A stretch of DNA of 50,909 nucleotides from Chara braunii (GCA_003427395.1 BFEA01000247.1:550323-601231), one strand, 5' to 3'; positions 24,201-36,176 are shown, counted from the first letter of the stretch. Made by a program: numbers and translations. The notes: generated by a model not told the origin, from the sequence alone.

Positions 24201-27200
24201 GATCAGCCAGCCAGAACACATAATAGAATAGCACTCTTCTCACAGAATGAATCCATGTGAGGCGCGCTGGTCACGCTTAACCGCGCGCATTCATACCACG
24301 CCAGACGGGCTGCCGTCGCCTCTTCGCCCGCCCCTGGCCCACCCCGCGCGGGCTTAATGAATAGACCAGAATCAATCGCCATGACACTGTCGTAGTGCCT
24401 TCCTTTCCGCCACTCCGAAATTCCCTGTCATCCATAACCCGCAGCTAAATAGCAAAAAACAAATAGTGACACGGCAAAAGGCAAACGAAGTTTTCGAGAC
24501 ACCACCCAGAAGAAATATCATCGTCTTCCCGAATCTGGCGCAAGACAACCAGCGACGTAACTCTACATGCCTTGCCCCCGTACAAGGAACAACAACCAAA
24601 CTCCCCTCGAAATCCACGACCAACCAGTTCCTGCAAGTTGCGAAGCGCTCTCGTTATCTTTCGGCGAACAGCAGTTGCCTCGTTAAATGTGAAGTGAAGG
24701 CCTTGTCGAGCTGATTTACTGTACATAACCCTACCAGCGTGCCAGATGATTATATGCCTATTTACAACCGTGAATGGAACCCACTTTGAAACACCATCGA
24801 CTACACGTTTCAACACAAGCAAACGAGGGGGGCATCCATCATCACCGCAATTCCCAGACGACTCAAGAAAACAACACAGGGCGGGTTTCCCAGAGGTTTT
24901 ACAAAATATAGCCATACGACGATTGGACAATCCGCGCCGCCAAAACGCCGCCAGGGCCACCGGCTTGACTAGCAATAGAGCTCGCGCTGGACCAACAACT
25001 TCAGACAAAGATCCTCCCATCCTCAATCGGCTCGTGCGACGCGACCAAGTGGAATCACGAACCTCAAATCTCAAGAGTTTGCAGCGATCGCTGAGAAGAA
25101 GAAGAAAAGCTACCCGGTATCAACGCATCCGTCCCGACCAATCCCCTCACCACGCCGAGAAAAAGACGCAAATCATCTTCCCAAGGCCATAACCAGTACG
25201 TGAGGAAGATAGCGGGGAATCGTACAAGATTCATTAATAACATGGTTCATAATAAACATTACACGACGAGAGAGAAGAACCTGAACTTCCTCTGTCAGTC
25301 CAAAGCTCCCAATACGTACGCTTTATCAAGGTGCCAATGCAACCACCAGCACACTCATTTTAAGTGAAAAACGTCCATTGCTTACCAGTAATGAATGAAA
25401 AACACGTACAAGGTTTACAAGAAAGGAAAGGGATCAACTGCTCACCATCGCCGCGTAAGACAGCTTCGGCCTCTCTACTCCGGATGCTTCCTCCGATGGA
25501 GTCTCTACGCTGTTGGGAACCGTTTCTGCAATTTCCTGCAGCTGCTGAGGAGCGGGTTCTTCGGCGGGGACGGTCATTTGGTGCTCTTCCGGGGCAGGTG
25601 GAGGAGGAACACTTTCGGCTGCCATTTCACTTACAACATCCTCCTCTTCATCCTCTGCAGGAACCTCACAAGTCTCCTCCGTCCCCGGGGTTTCTATCGT
25701 AGGAAGAGCCACATCGGAGGTCGCGCTTTCCATCGCAAACTCCCTTTCGAGTACAATACCCTCATTCGCCGCATGCGCCGGAACAGGCGCCGCCGCCGCT
25801 GCACCAAAATTGCGAAAGCCATCATCACGGTGCCCACACCCTCAGCATCCCACCAACAAAAACATCGGCAACAAATTGCGCCCAAGCCTTAATTCTGCAA
25901 AAGCTGCTCCATATACTCGATCAACAAACAAATCGCAAAAGAACGACACACACGCTTACGGCGACAATTACAATAGACAGCCAGAACCCCCACCGACGTC
26001 ATCACATTACACTTCAATCAACAGCGTTTAACAATCGCTTCGTCAGCAAGAAGTCGCAAAAAGATTCGCACGCGAACGCCGGGGAGAGCACCATTCCAAT
26101 CGACTTGCCCTAGAAATAATCCCGAAGCAAGCTAACTTGACCCTCTCACTTCCACACCATCATCAGTTCTAGAGCCCCAAGTCAACAATCAATCAACCCA
26201 ACCACAGAAACCATAGTACAGTACTCTTCAACAGCACGTGTCACAGAGAGCCATTACAATCGACTTGCCCTAAAAATCTCCAAGCAAATCACCTTGCCCT
26301 TTTCATTTCAACACCATCGTCGTTTCGAGAGCCCGTCCCCCGGACCAGAAACTATTTCGAGAGGACCCCCCTTCCATAATCTACCCCCAACCACAGAAAC
26401 CATGAGACGATAACCTGTAACAGCACCTGCCACAGACAAATTCTGATCCGGGACCGAAAGGCACATCAGGCGCGACACAGCCACAAGAAACACGTACACA
26501 CGGTACAACAGATATGGCACCTGGGTAACACACTGCTGACAGGAAACGTATCAACTACTGGGGTTCACACATATACGGCACGGTTTGTAATACGCAAGAG
26601 GTCTGCAACTGGGTCACCCTGCACGAAAGACTCTCAAATAATAGAAATATGCCAGCCAGGTTATACACCAAGCTTCGCATTTCGCTAACCATTTTGTACA
26701 TACCACATGTGAAAACAAGCACTACAAGCCAGTATCTAGCCAACGACTACATGCCACAAGCCAGTATTCAGCGAGTCAAAGACGTCATGAGTCCTGTTCG
26801 ATTAAGGACCATTAGAACGCGCGAATTTCGCCATCACCAGACAGCGACCATTGGATACACCCACAGCCATCTTCCAATTACGTCGACGATCAGACAGGCG
26901 TAGCTTCGTTCGCTGCTTGCATCCCTGCGGTGGGGCTCATAGCGCGCAACCAATTTGAAAACCACATAACCATCGCCCGATCTGGAGCGTTTCCATGAGA
27001 TGCAGAGGATCGCGTATCGAGCTCGAATCATTGTTTTGAGAAACAGGGGTGTTGCCGAGTAAACTAGTGAAAGCATACGGAGACCTAAACACAGTACCCT
27101 TCCACTAGAGACGGGACGGTAGACAACTGGAAATGGCGACAGGTCTGCAGAATTAGTTAGACAATAATTAGGGTAGGAAACCACGGAGCTGATGCCTGGA

Positions 27201-29562
27201 CTGTGAAGTCGCAAGATCAGACCTCGACTGATTTTTTTCGTCCTGTCCACTGGTGCACGTCTGGTCCAAACGAAAGACAGGTTCTCGTTTACCCTATCCA
27301 TCATTCACCTCCAGTAAGTGGCGCCCTAAACCTCATTCTGCGTCAATAGCCAATTGACACACTTCACCATGTGTCTGACAACACAACGACGGAGCGGCAC
27401 GGGAAAGGAGAAGAATCAGAACTGCCGGCAAAATCCCAGACCTCAGAATTAGAGTATATAGCCAATATAGATGTTCGTTGGGTGAATACCTGGCTTGAGC
27501 TTCACATCGGGGGCAGCAGCAGCAGCAGCAGCAGCAGGAGGCGGCGTGGTCTCAGGGATGCCGTTTGCATAATGTAACGAGACCGGAGGCGTCGGCTGTT
27601 CCTCCTTGTCCAAGTAGCGAAAAATGTCATTCAGCACGTAATAACCAGTCTCTTGGGGAGCGAGAAAGAAGCTCTGCACAAAATTCCTCGTCGAATGGCC
27701 TTTGTCCGCCAAGGCTCCCGTCACCATTACCAATACGCCACCGTTCAGTGAGTACTGCGAATCCACGGTCTTGATCTCCGCCTTCCAATCCAAACCATCA
27801 CGTTCCATCGCCTTTTCAAGAATCGCCTAGCAAATAGAAACAAACACCAGAGGAACGAGGAGCGCAACAGATTTACACATCTATTTTCTGGTCCGCTAGT
27901 AATAATGGTATTACAGCTCACTCACACCAATCGTCTGCGATCAATGGGACCGCTTATGCTGAACACTGGCCAGAGACCAAATTCTACCCAAGAAAGAATA
28001 CCCTGGCTGGGACAAGAAATCTCTCCATACCCGATTGTGACAATAAGGCTCTCTATCGAACAACTTAATCACTCTCGTCGAGACCAAGATGAGACACCCC
28101 CAGTGAAAAGAGGGATAGCGTCGAGTTCAGGGCCCGTTGACTGACCCCTGTAAGTAAAGACCCGTGAGCGCATGGCGAACAGGAGCCCTAAGGAAAAGGC
28201 GACGGAAGAGGGGACGAGGGCAAGGAAGGCGCGCGCAGGAGGCCAAGAGCGAAACTCACCCTCTGCTCCATCACCTTGTCGTGGATGGCCTGTCAGAATC
28301 AACATATAGCACAGAAAAAGCAAAACCGAACCATCTGTCAGAAAACAACACGTCACCACGTGCCATAATATGCAAACATAATAGAGCGATCTCCCCACCT
28401 TGAGAATCGACCCCATCCGGCGCCTCCCTTGACAACAAGCATGAATATTCTTCCTTCCCTCAACTACAGAGCTGAACCTGTGACAGCTAACACACCCTTC
28501 CCTGCATCAGCATTACAACCAACCCCGTCTCTTGTTTCTTCTTCAGAACTGACTGAAACAAAGATTGTTGTAATGATCATCCTGAAGGATATGAACACAC
28601 TTAACCCCGACTTCAACGCAGCAACCAAATCCCCCCCTCCGAGTCTGATACGCTGATTGCCCTCCGCCATGAAATCTCCGCCACGCTGCCTCCTTCCGCC
28701 GATTCCTTCATCCATACAATCCACCTACCGACGCCAAAACCTTCCCCAGGCAAACATACACCAGTAATTGCACGAGACACGATCATAATCAGATCGGGCG
28801 ACGATGAAATGTGTTAAGTCCACGAGCAGCTGACTCGGGTCAGAACCCGTTCGCCTAGAGAAACTTCCACCGCGTCGATGAGCAGAAAACACTCACCCTC
28901 TGCCCGACCATCGTGCTAACCGCGCCATCCGTCCCGGCGTCCGCCCTAGTGAACGTGCTCGCGTCGGTGTAGAATCGATGAACCACCTGTGGAGAGTGGT
29001 GGAGGACATTGTAGTACTGACTCACGAAGGAGTTGCCCACCTGCAAAAGTGAGTCGAGAAAACGAACAATTCACACTGGGTTTAGTCTGATCCACCGCCC
29101 AATGTACAATCGCACCACTGGCAGTCGACAGTTACTTCTTTCCATCCGAACATCCCGCAACCTTCCAGCTCAGCTTATTAGCTGGGATGAGCCAGCCATC
29201 AAAGTCGATCAAACCAAGTCCACAAGTCCACCACCACAAACTTTAGTGTCCCCTCCCCTCGCATTTTATGGTAACGACAAAACCCTGGACACGGGTCGAA
29301 CAGCAGAGATGGACATCCATAGTGCACGGCAGACGAAGCAACGACATGCCGAATGCGCACCGATGGTGCAAAAAAAGGAAAAGACGATTAACAAGCAGAA
29401 AGAGGCATTGGCGTGATGTGAGCAAACGGTCGAGTGGAAGCTGGCAGTTCACTGACCACAACAGGGAACACTCACCACGTATGCCTGCGGCGGCTGCGGC
29501 AAGGTGCCAGAGGAGGACGCTGCCGCCACCATATGCATTGATTTCACAGAGGTAGCCATCAT
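15938..29562 (-). CDS. G3BP: G3BP-like RNA-binding protein (NTF2-like + RRM + RGG), 10 exons
   Basis: Exons in transcript order: 29562-29476, 29040-28897, 28289-28260, 27826-27490, 25798-25446, 23320-23110, 22326-22205, 21043-20981, 17793-17730, 16269-15938. Every intron is GT-AG and all phases agree (0,0,0,1,0,1,0,0,1), giving 1743 nt and 580 aa. Residues 30-158 are an NTF2-like fold (VGNSFVSQYYNVLHHSP, VHRFYTDAS, AEIKTVDSQYS, FFLAPQETGYYVLNDIFRYL). Residues 182-193 hold PPP plus eight Ala, 200-317 are acidic and Pro-rich, and about 318-387 are Pro/Ala-rich. Residues 388-467 are an RRM, with RNP2 as SVFVKNLP and RNP1 as NCYAFVEF. Residues 471-580 are an Arg/Gly-rich tail. This is the G3BP family layout: a cytoplasmic RNA-binding scaffold that dimerises through NTF2 and nucleates stress granules. 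The start is the first of two adjacent ATGs; UTRs are not defined. The intron 5 acceptor may instead lie 9 nt upstream (exon 6 from 23329). Confidence 0.92.
19960..20335. repeat. Cluster of three local tandem duplications in intron 8
   Basis: CTGCTAAAGAGGCGGAGA is duplicated at about 19969-20013. A 48-bp unit starting CCATAAGCACAAAAGAG repeats at 20121 and 20169 almost exactly. A 52-bp unit starting TCCTTTTACA (then ATTTGGTGAGTGGTGGATCG) repeats at 20229 and 20281. All lie within the 3.2-kb intron 8 of the G3BP-like gene. Confidence 0.85.
21223..21266. repeat. (CAA)n microsatellite in intron 7
   Basis: Uninterrupted CAA triplets on the plus strand, TTG on the gene's sense strand. It would encode poly-Gln in a plus-strand ORF, but it lies between RRM exons 7 and 8, so it is intronic. 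Confidence 0.9.
22566..22960. repeat. Diverged tandem duplication, about 205-bp unit, in intron 6
   Basis: CGAATAAAATTGATGG occurs at 22566 and 22771. Both are followed by AAGTCTGTAA, TATGCCGA, CATGTATGCTAT, AAGATAACCGACCA and GGAGATCGACCAAAA in the same order, with many substitutions and small indels. It is an old local duplication. Confidence 0.8.
24445..25074 (-). other. Unassigned 209-codon ORF inside intron 5
   Basis: Open from ATG to stop on the sense strand of the G3BP-like gene, entirely within intron 5 (25445-23321). I do not recognise the product. It is Arg/Leu/Cys-rich with no clear domain. A run of this length without a stop is unusual for intron sequence, but no homology or splice signals support it as a gene or an extra exon. 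Confidence 0.2.
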
Positions 29563-30035
29563 GGAGCGTTCTGCGCTCCGAGAACCTGCACGACAGGAAA
29601 GTAATCCGGTAAAGAGTAAAGAACGAACCAATTGGCGAAAATGGCGGGAAAATCAGGAACGACGAACAAAAGTGACAAGGGAAGAAATAACTTGCACAAC
29701 ACAGAGCAGGAGGGCCAACAGGTTATTCTTCCCAGGATGTCACGGATGCACTACCAGAATTCCGAAAAAGATAGCTTCAATTGCAGGGGGGCATGCAACG
29801 ACGTCTGGACTCAAGATAACTGTTTGATATCACATGACGGGAGATCAGACGCTGGAACTGCGAGTGGTTATCAGAGGGGCAATCAGGACAGGATCAAAGT
29901 AAGCTGGCGATACACAAGACCCGTAGAACAGAGAGTGATCCCAAGTCAAATGCGGAAGAAGTGGCAGGAGGGGACATGACAAGAGGAAAAAAAGAGTGGA
30001 AACAAAATCAGCTAATGTCTAACGAAGGCCATAGT
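29563..30035 (-). promoter_or_regulatory. Upstream region of the G3BP-like gene (5' UTR and likely promoter)
   Basis: Immediately upstream of the start codon on the minus strand. It must hold at least part of the 5' UTR unless a further leader exon exists. I see no clear TATA box or other defined element, so the label rests only on position. Confidence 0.3.
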
Positions 30036-30689
30036 TTACACACATAGGAACGTGCCTAGGATGCCGCCGGGAAATGGAGGAGAGCAAACGACGACAGAAC
30101 AGAGATGGCGTGAACAATACAACGAAGTGGGACTGTCATTCGGCTGAGTTCTATGTGCGTACGCCGAACAGACATGCACACCACGACAACAGGGTAGAGG
30201 CTTCAGTTTCGATTTAGGGACGCAACACCTCCCTGCACCCCCACTCCCCCCCGCCCATGCATCCGCACCTTCCCTATCCCCGCCCCTCAGACCTGATGGA
30301 AGACGGAGATTATTTAAACCGCCGCTCAATTTTCGAGCCTTGAACCCAGGCCTGAGCCGGTTCTCGAGGCCGGTTTTCCGAACCTCGTCGGGAGCAGCCA
30401 AAAGGATCTTGGACCAAAATGTCCACCGCTTCGGTTTTCGGATGTTGTTGGCGTCAGTGTCGTCACTATCGGACGGTCGGTAGCACCGAATCAGGTAGTC
30501 CGATAGGTCCAACGTCCCAAAAGGGTTTGCCTGGTGCATCCTGTACCGTGTGTGCGGATTTCTCGTCGTCGTTTTTTTCCTGGAAAAATTAGTAGTATGC
30601 CCCTCAACAAGCACCTCTTCGCAGTTTTTCCCCAATGTTTTTGACATTATACCCGGGTTTTTTACATTATGCTGGGGCATCAGTGCCAA
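30036..30689 (-). other. Unassigned 217-codon ORF upstream of the G3BP-like gene
   Basis: Open from ATG to stop, ending about 470 bp upstream of the G3BP-like start, same strand. The middle is rich in charged residues (DSDDTDANNIRKPKRW, FKARKLSGGLNNLRL), while the C-terminal third is Cys/Pro/Ser-rich and looks non-coding. I do not recognise it. It could be a small gene, a 5' leader exon of the gene downstream, or chance. Confidence 0.25.
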
Positions 30690-32906
30690 TCATGCTTGGC
30701 TATTTCCTTCTTATTACCTTTCGGACCCCTTGTGAGAAGCCCACTTCCCCTTCCTCTGGTTAATTCTCCCAGCACACCCACACACTACTCCTCAGAACCA
30801 TCACCCTTTTACCGCGTTGCGCAACGTGGTTTTTTTTTACACGTCTCACGGGTAGACCCTTGATGCCTCATAAACCAACCTTAGTTCCTCAATGTACGCA
30901 AACAGTCCAGATATGGAAGGTGAAGTCTGATGCCCCCTCCCAGCCAAGGTCTGATATATGATAATACTTCAAAAAATGTGTATAGCGGTTACTTCGGTTG
31001 TATTGTTGATACAATGTAGAGCTCATACACCTATTGATAAACTAAATTTTTTAACTCGTACTAACGATATAATTGGAATTCAACTGAAACGCAATATGCA
31101 AAATAACTAAGGTAGGGGTACATAATATATGCCCCCTTACCTTAATTGTTTAATTACTCTTATCCAATGATATTCCAATTATGTTGTTAATATGACCTAA
31201 GGGTTATAGCCTATCATCAGTATATGTACAATACTCATCGGTTTCCCTTAATCGTTTAACAAACTTTTCCTTATAAGAAAAGATTAACATGTCAACTAAT
31301 GTTTAGTATTTATGTTGGTGTTGCAGTTTTGAACATTTTTCTCCCTTAATGTAATAAAACAGAGAAAAAAGCAAAGACGGATTTCAAAAGTTTCAATATT
31401 TTTTTCACTTCAAAGTTTTTATAAATTTTAACATTTACATCATGTATGACATATAAGTTATGAGTATTATATATCGGTAAAAGTAACGAAATTATAGAAC
31501 ATTATTTCTCTGAAAAAAATAAAACCGAAATTAGGGGAACATATTATAATTTTTAGCATTTTTGCAATTTTAAAGTTTTGAAAATTTGATAAACTACCAT
31601 TATCCGCACGCATAAAAGAGGCGTTCACAATTTGTAAGTTTTTAAAAATCTTCAATGTTTATACTGAATCGGACATGATGAGGGCATTCATAATATTCGT
31701 AATTTTTCCTACTCCCAAATTTTTATAATATCTAATATTTATTTAAAGGGAGGGTATTTTAAATTTTCAATAACAAAAAATCATTGAAATTAAATTTTAT
31801 AAAACTTTGAAATCATTCAATTAGGTTTATATTGAATGTCATATTTCCCCGAAATAATTTCGATGTAGGGTGAAAAGCAAATCGGCATATTTCAATGTTA
31901 TAATTATGGATTACTTGATAAGTTTTTATTATTTTACTTTAATTCGAACAAAAAAACGTTAGGTTCCTAGGTGGGGAAAAAAAGATAAACAATAGTTATA
32001 AACTGTATCGAAACAATGGTAGGCACTCGATAGGATTGGTGGAATCCATAAGACTTACTGTAGTCCAACAGGTCAGATTAGATTGGGGGGGGGTGCGCGC
32101 GAATGAGCTAGTAACGAAGCGGCGATAGGTAGCGGTGCCCGGTCATCGGTGGTGGTTATGTAGGTCGCAGCATTTGAGTATGTCGACGTTTTTTTTCTTA
32201 CGAGGCGCCTACCCTGCCAAGCACCATAGTTGTGTGAGAGTTATGGCAATGGTGCCCTGCACTCTTACGTGAAGACATCTTGGCAGCCTTGTATCCGACC
32301 TTCATACCAACTTAAATACCTAATAGTATCTTAGCATCAGAGAAGTTGTCCTCCCCTCATGCATTTAGTTGGCAGGGGGGCTCCTTTCTTGCCATTTAAT
32401 GACCTCGTGGCGTGACCCTGCGACTGAGAGAGCTCTACGTTGTCCTAGAGATGTAACCGGGAGTAGTGGGAGCAACTTTTGGTGACAGTGGGGGCGTTCG
32501 CGATGACACCACGACATCTGAAGGTCTCTGGATTCGTCGTTTAAAATGTAAGTCGTCATGGCCAACATCAAAATGAATTACGGGCAATACCAATAACAAC
32601 CATAATGGGCTGACGACATAATCTATAGAAAGTTGCTTGCTAATTGGTATTATGATATGATAGATGAGCTTAATTTTATTTTTAATTTTTTTGCTTCTAT
32701 TTTAGAGTATGATTGTTCCCCGTTATAAGTCATTGTTGTCTAAAATTTTAGCTCTTCTGCTTTGAACACTGAACCTATTTATCTTGGTGGTCATATTCAC
32801 TTACAAAGTCTAATGCAAATCGGACTTTGAATTTGGATTCTCAACCTAAAACGCAGTACAATATCTATAGATACATATTGTAGTTCGATATTTGATTTAC
32901 GAATAA
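30690..32906. other. AT-rich intergenic stretch, nothing recognised
   Basis: Base composition shifts clearly to AT-rich from about 30950. No ORF with a recognisable domain, and no repeat structure beyond short A and T runs. It ends in the (TA)n tract at 32907-32951 that flanks the first inverted-repeat element. Confidence 0.5.
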
Positions 32907-32943
<37 letters not shown>

Positions 32944-32951
32944 TATATACA

Positions 32952-33697
32952 CAGGGTTACCAGCCCGTACGTACGGAGGCCCCCGGGCGGACCTCCGTAC
33001 GTTCGGGCGTTCGGGGTCCCGTAAGGGGTCAGAACCCGATGGCGTTCGGCCCTCGCCAAAAATGATTTCGGGCCTAAAAATAATTTTTATTTTCTGAATT
33101 TTTGCTTATGGGTTCTCTATGAAGTGAGGTACATGACTATAAGTTTTCAAGTCATTTGGCTTAGCCAAAAATGAATTAAAAATCGCCAAAGATGGCGGTG
33201 TCAAAACGTGCTCGCCCACGTTATTTTTCACTTTTTACTTTTTGTTTTCACTTTAGTTCGGGGTCTAAAAAATTTTATTTTATTTTTTAACTTTTTTAGT
33301 GGGTTTTGTATTATGTGAAGTACACATCTGGGAATTTGAAGGGCATTTAGCTATGCTAAAAAAAAAAGAAAAATCGCCAAAGATGGCAGTGTCGAAAACA
33401 TGCTCGTGCACTCACTAAATTTAATTATCTTTTTATTTTTATTTATTTTTATTATTAGTATTTATTCTGTGTATTTTATTTTTATTTAAAATTTGGTAAG
33501 GAATTCGGACGCAATGCTCAGGCAAATCTTGTTTAATTTATTTTTCTCCATAAGATAGTTTTTTTTCAGATTTTTTTGATGATTTGTTTTTTTTTTTTTT
33601 TTTTTTTTGTTCCGCGTTCGGCCTGAACGACCGAACGCATCCCGAAGGGGTCCCATACGTTCCGGAGTTCGGCCCGTCCCGAACGCCGGTTACCCTG
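32952..33697. mobile_element. Terminal-inverted-repeat element, copy 1, in a (TA)n tract
   Basis: Left end CAGGGTTACC (32952), right end GGTTACCCTG (33688-33697), nine of ten bases complementary, with TA repeats on both outer sides. Just inside the left end, CGTACGGAGG and CCTCCGTACG form a subterminal hairpin. The body holds two related segments, each with a copy of ATCGCCAAAGATGGC (near 33181 and 33372), then a poly-T tract (33587-33609). No transposase ORF, so it is non-autonomous; the superfamily is unresolved. Confidence 0.75.
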
Positions 33698-33704
33698 TAT
33701 ATAT

Positions 33705-34100
33705 ATATATTTCAAAGTAAAAAAAAAATATATTTGTAATCTTATTACGTAAACTCGATACCCATGTGAACGCTTTGAGGGTATTTTTTTATTTTTTTTC
33801 ACGTGGTGGTACGACGAAAGTAGTAACAATAATTCAGTTTCATCTTCATTTTACAACAACTTATAAACAAACTTATTTTATACCTTAACATTAGAAGCAA
33901 GGTATTCATTGTAAATACATCGGTCCACTTATGTAGGTCATAAGGAACGAAACACTTTTACAACAATAGAAATGCGGATCATGATACTGGATTAATCGAC
34001 TCATTGCAATAGTATTTTTACAAATGAAACACCCGTTGTTGAACGTTATGTTATATGGATATGTAATATATTCATATTTTTTTCTCTTAACTATCATTAT
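33705..34100. repeat. Flanking direct repeat, copy A (paired with 37055-37445)
   Basis: Shares ordered blocks with 37055-37445: GATACCC, TTCATTTTACAACAACTTAT, TTTTATACCTTAACATTA, CGGTCCACTTATGTA, AAATGCGG, TTGCAATAGTATT and GTTATGTTAT. Each copy lies immediately right of an inverted-repeat element with a (TA)n tract between. It is AT-rich with no ORF. Confidence 0.8.
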
Positions 34101-34300
34101 TGTTAGATATTAATAAACCTCTACCGGTTAGCGACATTATGAATTGAGTTATTCTGCATTTTTTTTCCATATATACAAGAAATTTGAAATAGTACAAATA
34201 TGATTTGTAACTTTTTTTTATAAATGCTGACAAATTTATAATTTTATACATAAAGAAGAGGTTAATATTTAATTGAGAATATATATATATATATATATTA

Positions 34301-36176
34301 AGGGTCACCAGCCCGTACGTACAGAGGTCCTCGGGCAGACCTCCGTACGTCCGGGCGTTCGGGGTCCCGTATGGGGTCCGAACCTGACGGTGTTCGGCCC
34401 CCGTCAAAAATTATTTTTGGGCCTAAAAGTAATTATTTTTTTCTGAATTGTTTTTTTTGAGTTCTCTATGACGTGAGGTACATGCCTGTAAATCTTCAAG
34501 TCATTTGGCTAAGCCAAATAAGAATTAAAAATCGCCAAAGATGGCGGTGTCAAAACGTGTTTGCCCACATATTTTTTCACTTTTTACTTTTTGTTTTCAC
34601 TTTAGTTCGGAATCTAAACAATTTTACTATTTTTTGAAATTTTTTTTTGTAGGTTTTGTATTATGTGGAGTACACATCTTTAAATTTTCAGCGCATTTAG
34701 CTATGCCCGAAAAAAGTGAAAAATCGCCAAAGATGGCGGTGTCGAAAACATGCTCGCGCACTCACTAAATTTAATTCTCTTTTTATTTTTATTATTAGTA
34801 TTTATTTTCCATATTTTATTTTTATTTCAAATTTGGTAAGTAATTAGGATGTAATGCTCAGACAAATCTTGTTTAATTTATTTTTCTCCATAACATATCG
34901 TTTTTTTTATATTATTTTGATGATTTTTTTTTTTTTTTTTTTTTNNNNNNNNNNNNNNNNNNNNNNNNNNNNNNNNNNNNNNNNNNNNNNNNNNNNNNNN
35001 NNNNNNNNNNNNNNNNNNNNNNNNNNNNNNNNNNNNNNNNNNNNNNNNNNNNNNNNNNNNNNNNNNNNNNNNNNNNNNNNNNNNNNNNNNNNNNNNNNNN
35101 NNNNNNNNNNNNNNNNNNNNNNNNNNNNNNNNNNNNNNNNNNNNNNNNNNNNNNNNNNNNNNNNNNNNNNNNNNNNNNNNNNNNNNNNNNNNNNNNNNNN
35201 NNNNNNNNNNNNNNNNNNNNNNNNNNNNNNNNNNNNNNNNNNNNNNNNNNNNNNNNNNNNNNNNNNNNNNNNNNNNNNNNNNNNNNNNNNNNNNNNNNNN
35301 NNNNNNNNNNNNNNNNNNNNNNNNNNNNNNNNNNNNNNNNNNNNNNNNNNNNNNNNNNNNNNNNNNNNNNNNNNNNNNNNNNNNNNNNNNNNNNNNNNNN
35401 NNNNNNNNNNNNNNNNNNNNNNNNNNNNNNNNNNNNNNNNNNNNNNNNNNNNNNNNNNNNNNNNNNNNNNNNNNNNNNNNNNNNNNNNNNNNNNNNNNNN
35501 NNNNNNNNNNNNNNNNNNNNNNNNNNNNNNNNNNNNNNNNNNNNNNNNNNNNNNNNNNNNNNNNNNNNNNNNNNNNNNNNNNNNNNNNNNNNNNNNNNNN
35601 NNNNNNNNNNNNNNNNNNNNNNNNNNNNNNNNNNNNNNNAAATTAAACAAGATTTGCCTGAGCATTAGATCCGACTTCCTTACTAAATTTGAAATAAAAA
35701 TCAAATACGGAAAATAAATACTAATAATAAAAATAAATAAAAATAAAAAGAGATTTAAATTTAGTGAGTGCGTAAGCATGTTTTTGACACCGCAATCTTT
35801 GGCGATTTTTCATTTGTTTTTGGCATAGCTAAGTGCCCTAAATATTTACAGATGTGTACTTCACATAATACAAAACCCACTAAAAAAGTTTCAAAAAATA
35901 ATAAAATTGTTTAGCCCCCGAACTAAAGTGAAAACAAAAAGTAAAAAATGAAAAAATACGTAAGCGAGCACGTTTTGACACTGCCATCTTTGGCGATTTT
36001 TAATTCTTATTGGGCTCAGCCAAATTGCTTGAAAATTTACATTCAGAAAAAAATAATTACTTTTAGGCCCAAAAATATTTTTTGGCGGGGGCCGAACGCC
36101 GTCGGATTCGGACCCCGAACGCCGGTACGTACGGAGGTCTGCCCGGGGACCTCCGTACGTATGGGCTGGTAACCCT
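34301..36176. mobile_element. Foldback-like long-inverted-repeat element, copy 2
   Basis: Left end AGGGTCACC (34301), right end GGTAACCCT (36168-36176). The left arm (34301-34944) resembles copy 1. The right arm (35640-36176) is its reverse complement over hundreds of bases: both contain the GCCAAAGATGGC-type motif twice, the CATAATACAAAACC/GGTTTTGTATTATG segment and the AATTAAACAAGATTTG/CAAATCTTGTTTAATT segment. The centre is a run of N. (TA)n tracts flank the right end and nearly reach the left end. No transposase is visible, but the unsequenced centre could hide internal sequence. Confidence 0.78.
34945..35639. other. Assembly gap (695 N)
   Basis: A run of N between a poly-T tract and the start of the inverted arm. 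It lies at the symmetry centre of the long inverted repeat. The real length may differ from 695. Confidence 1.

Noticed and set aside
34854-35779. ORFs of 287 and 290 codons across the N gap
   Set aside because: They are made almost entirely of undetermined bases and have no meaning.
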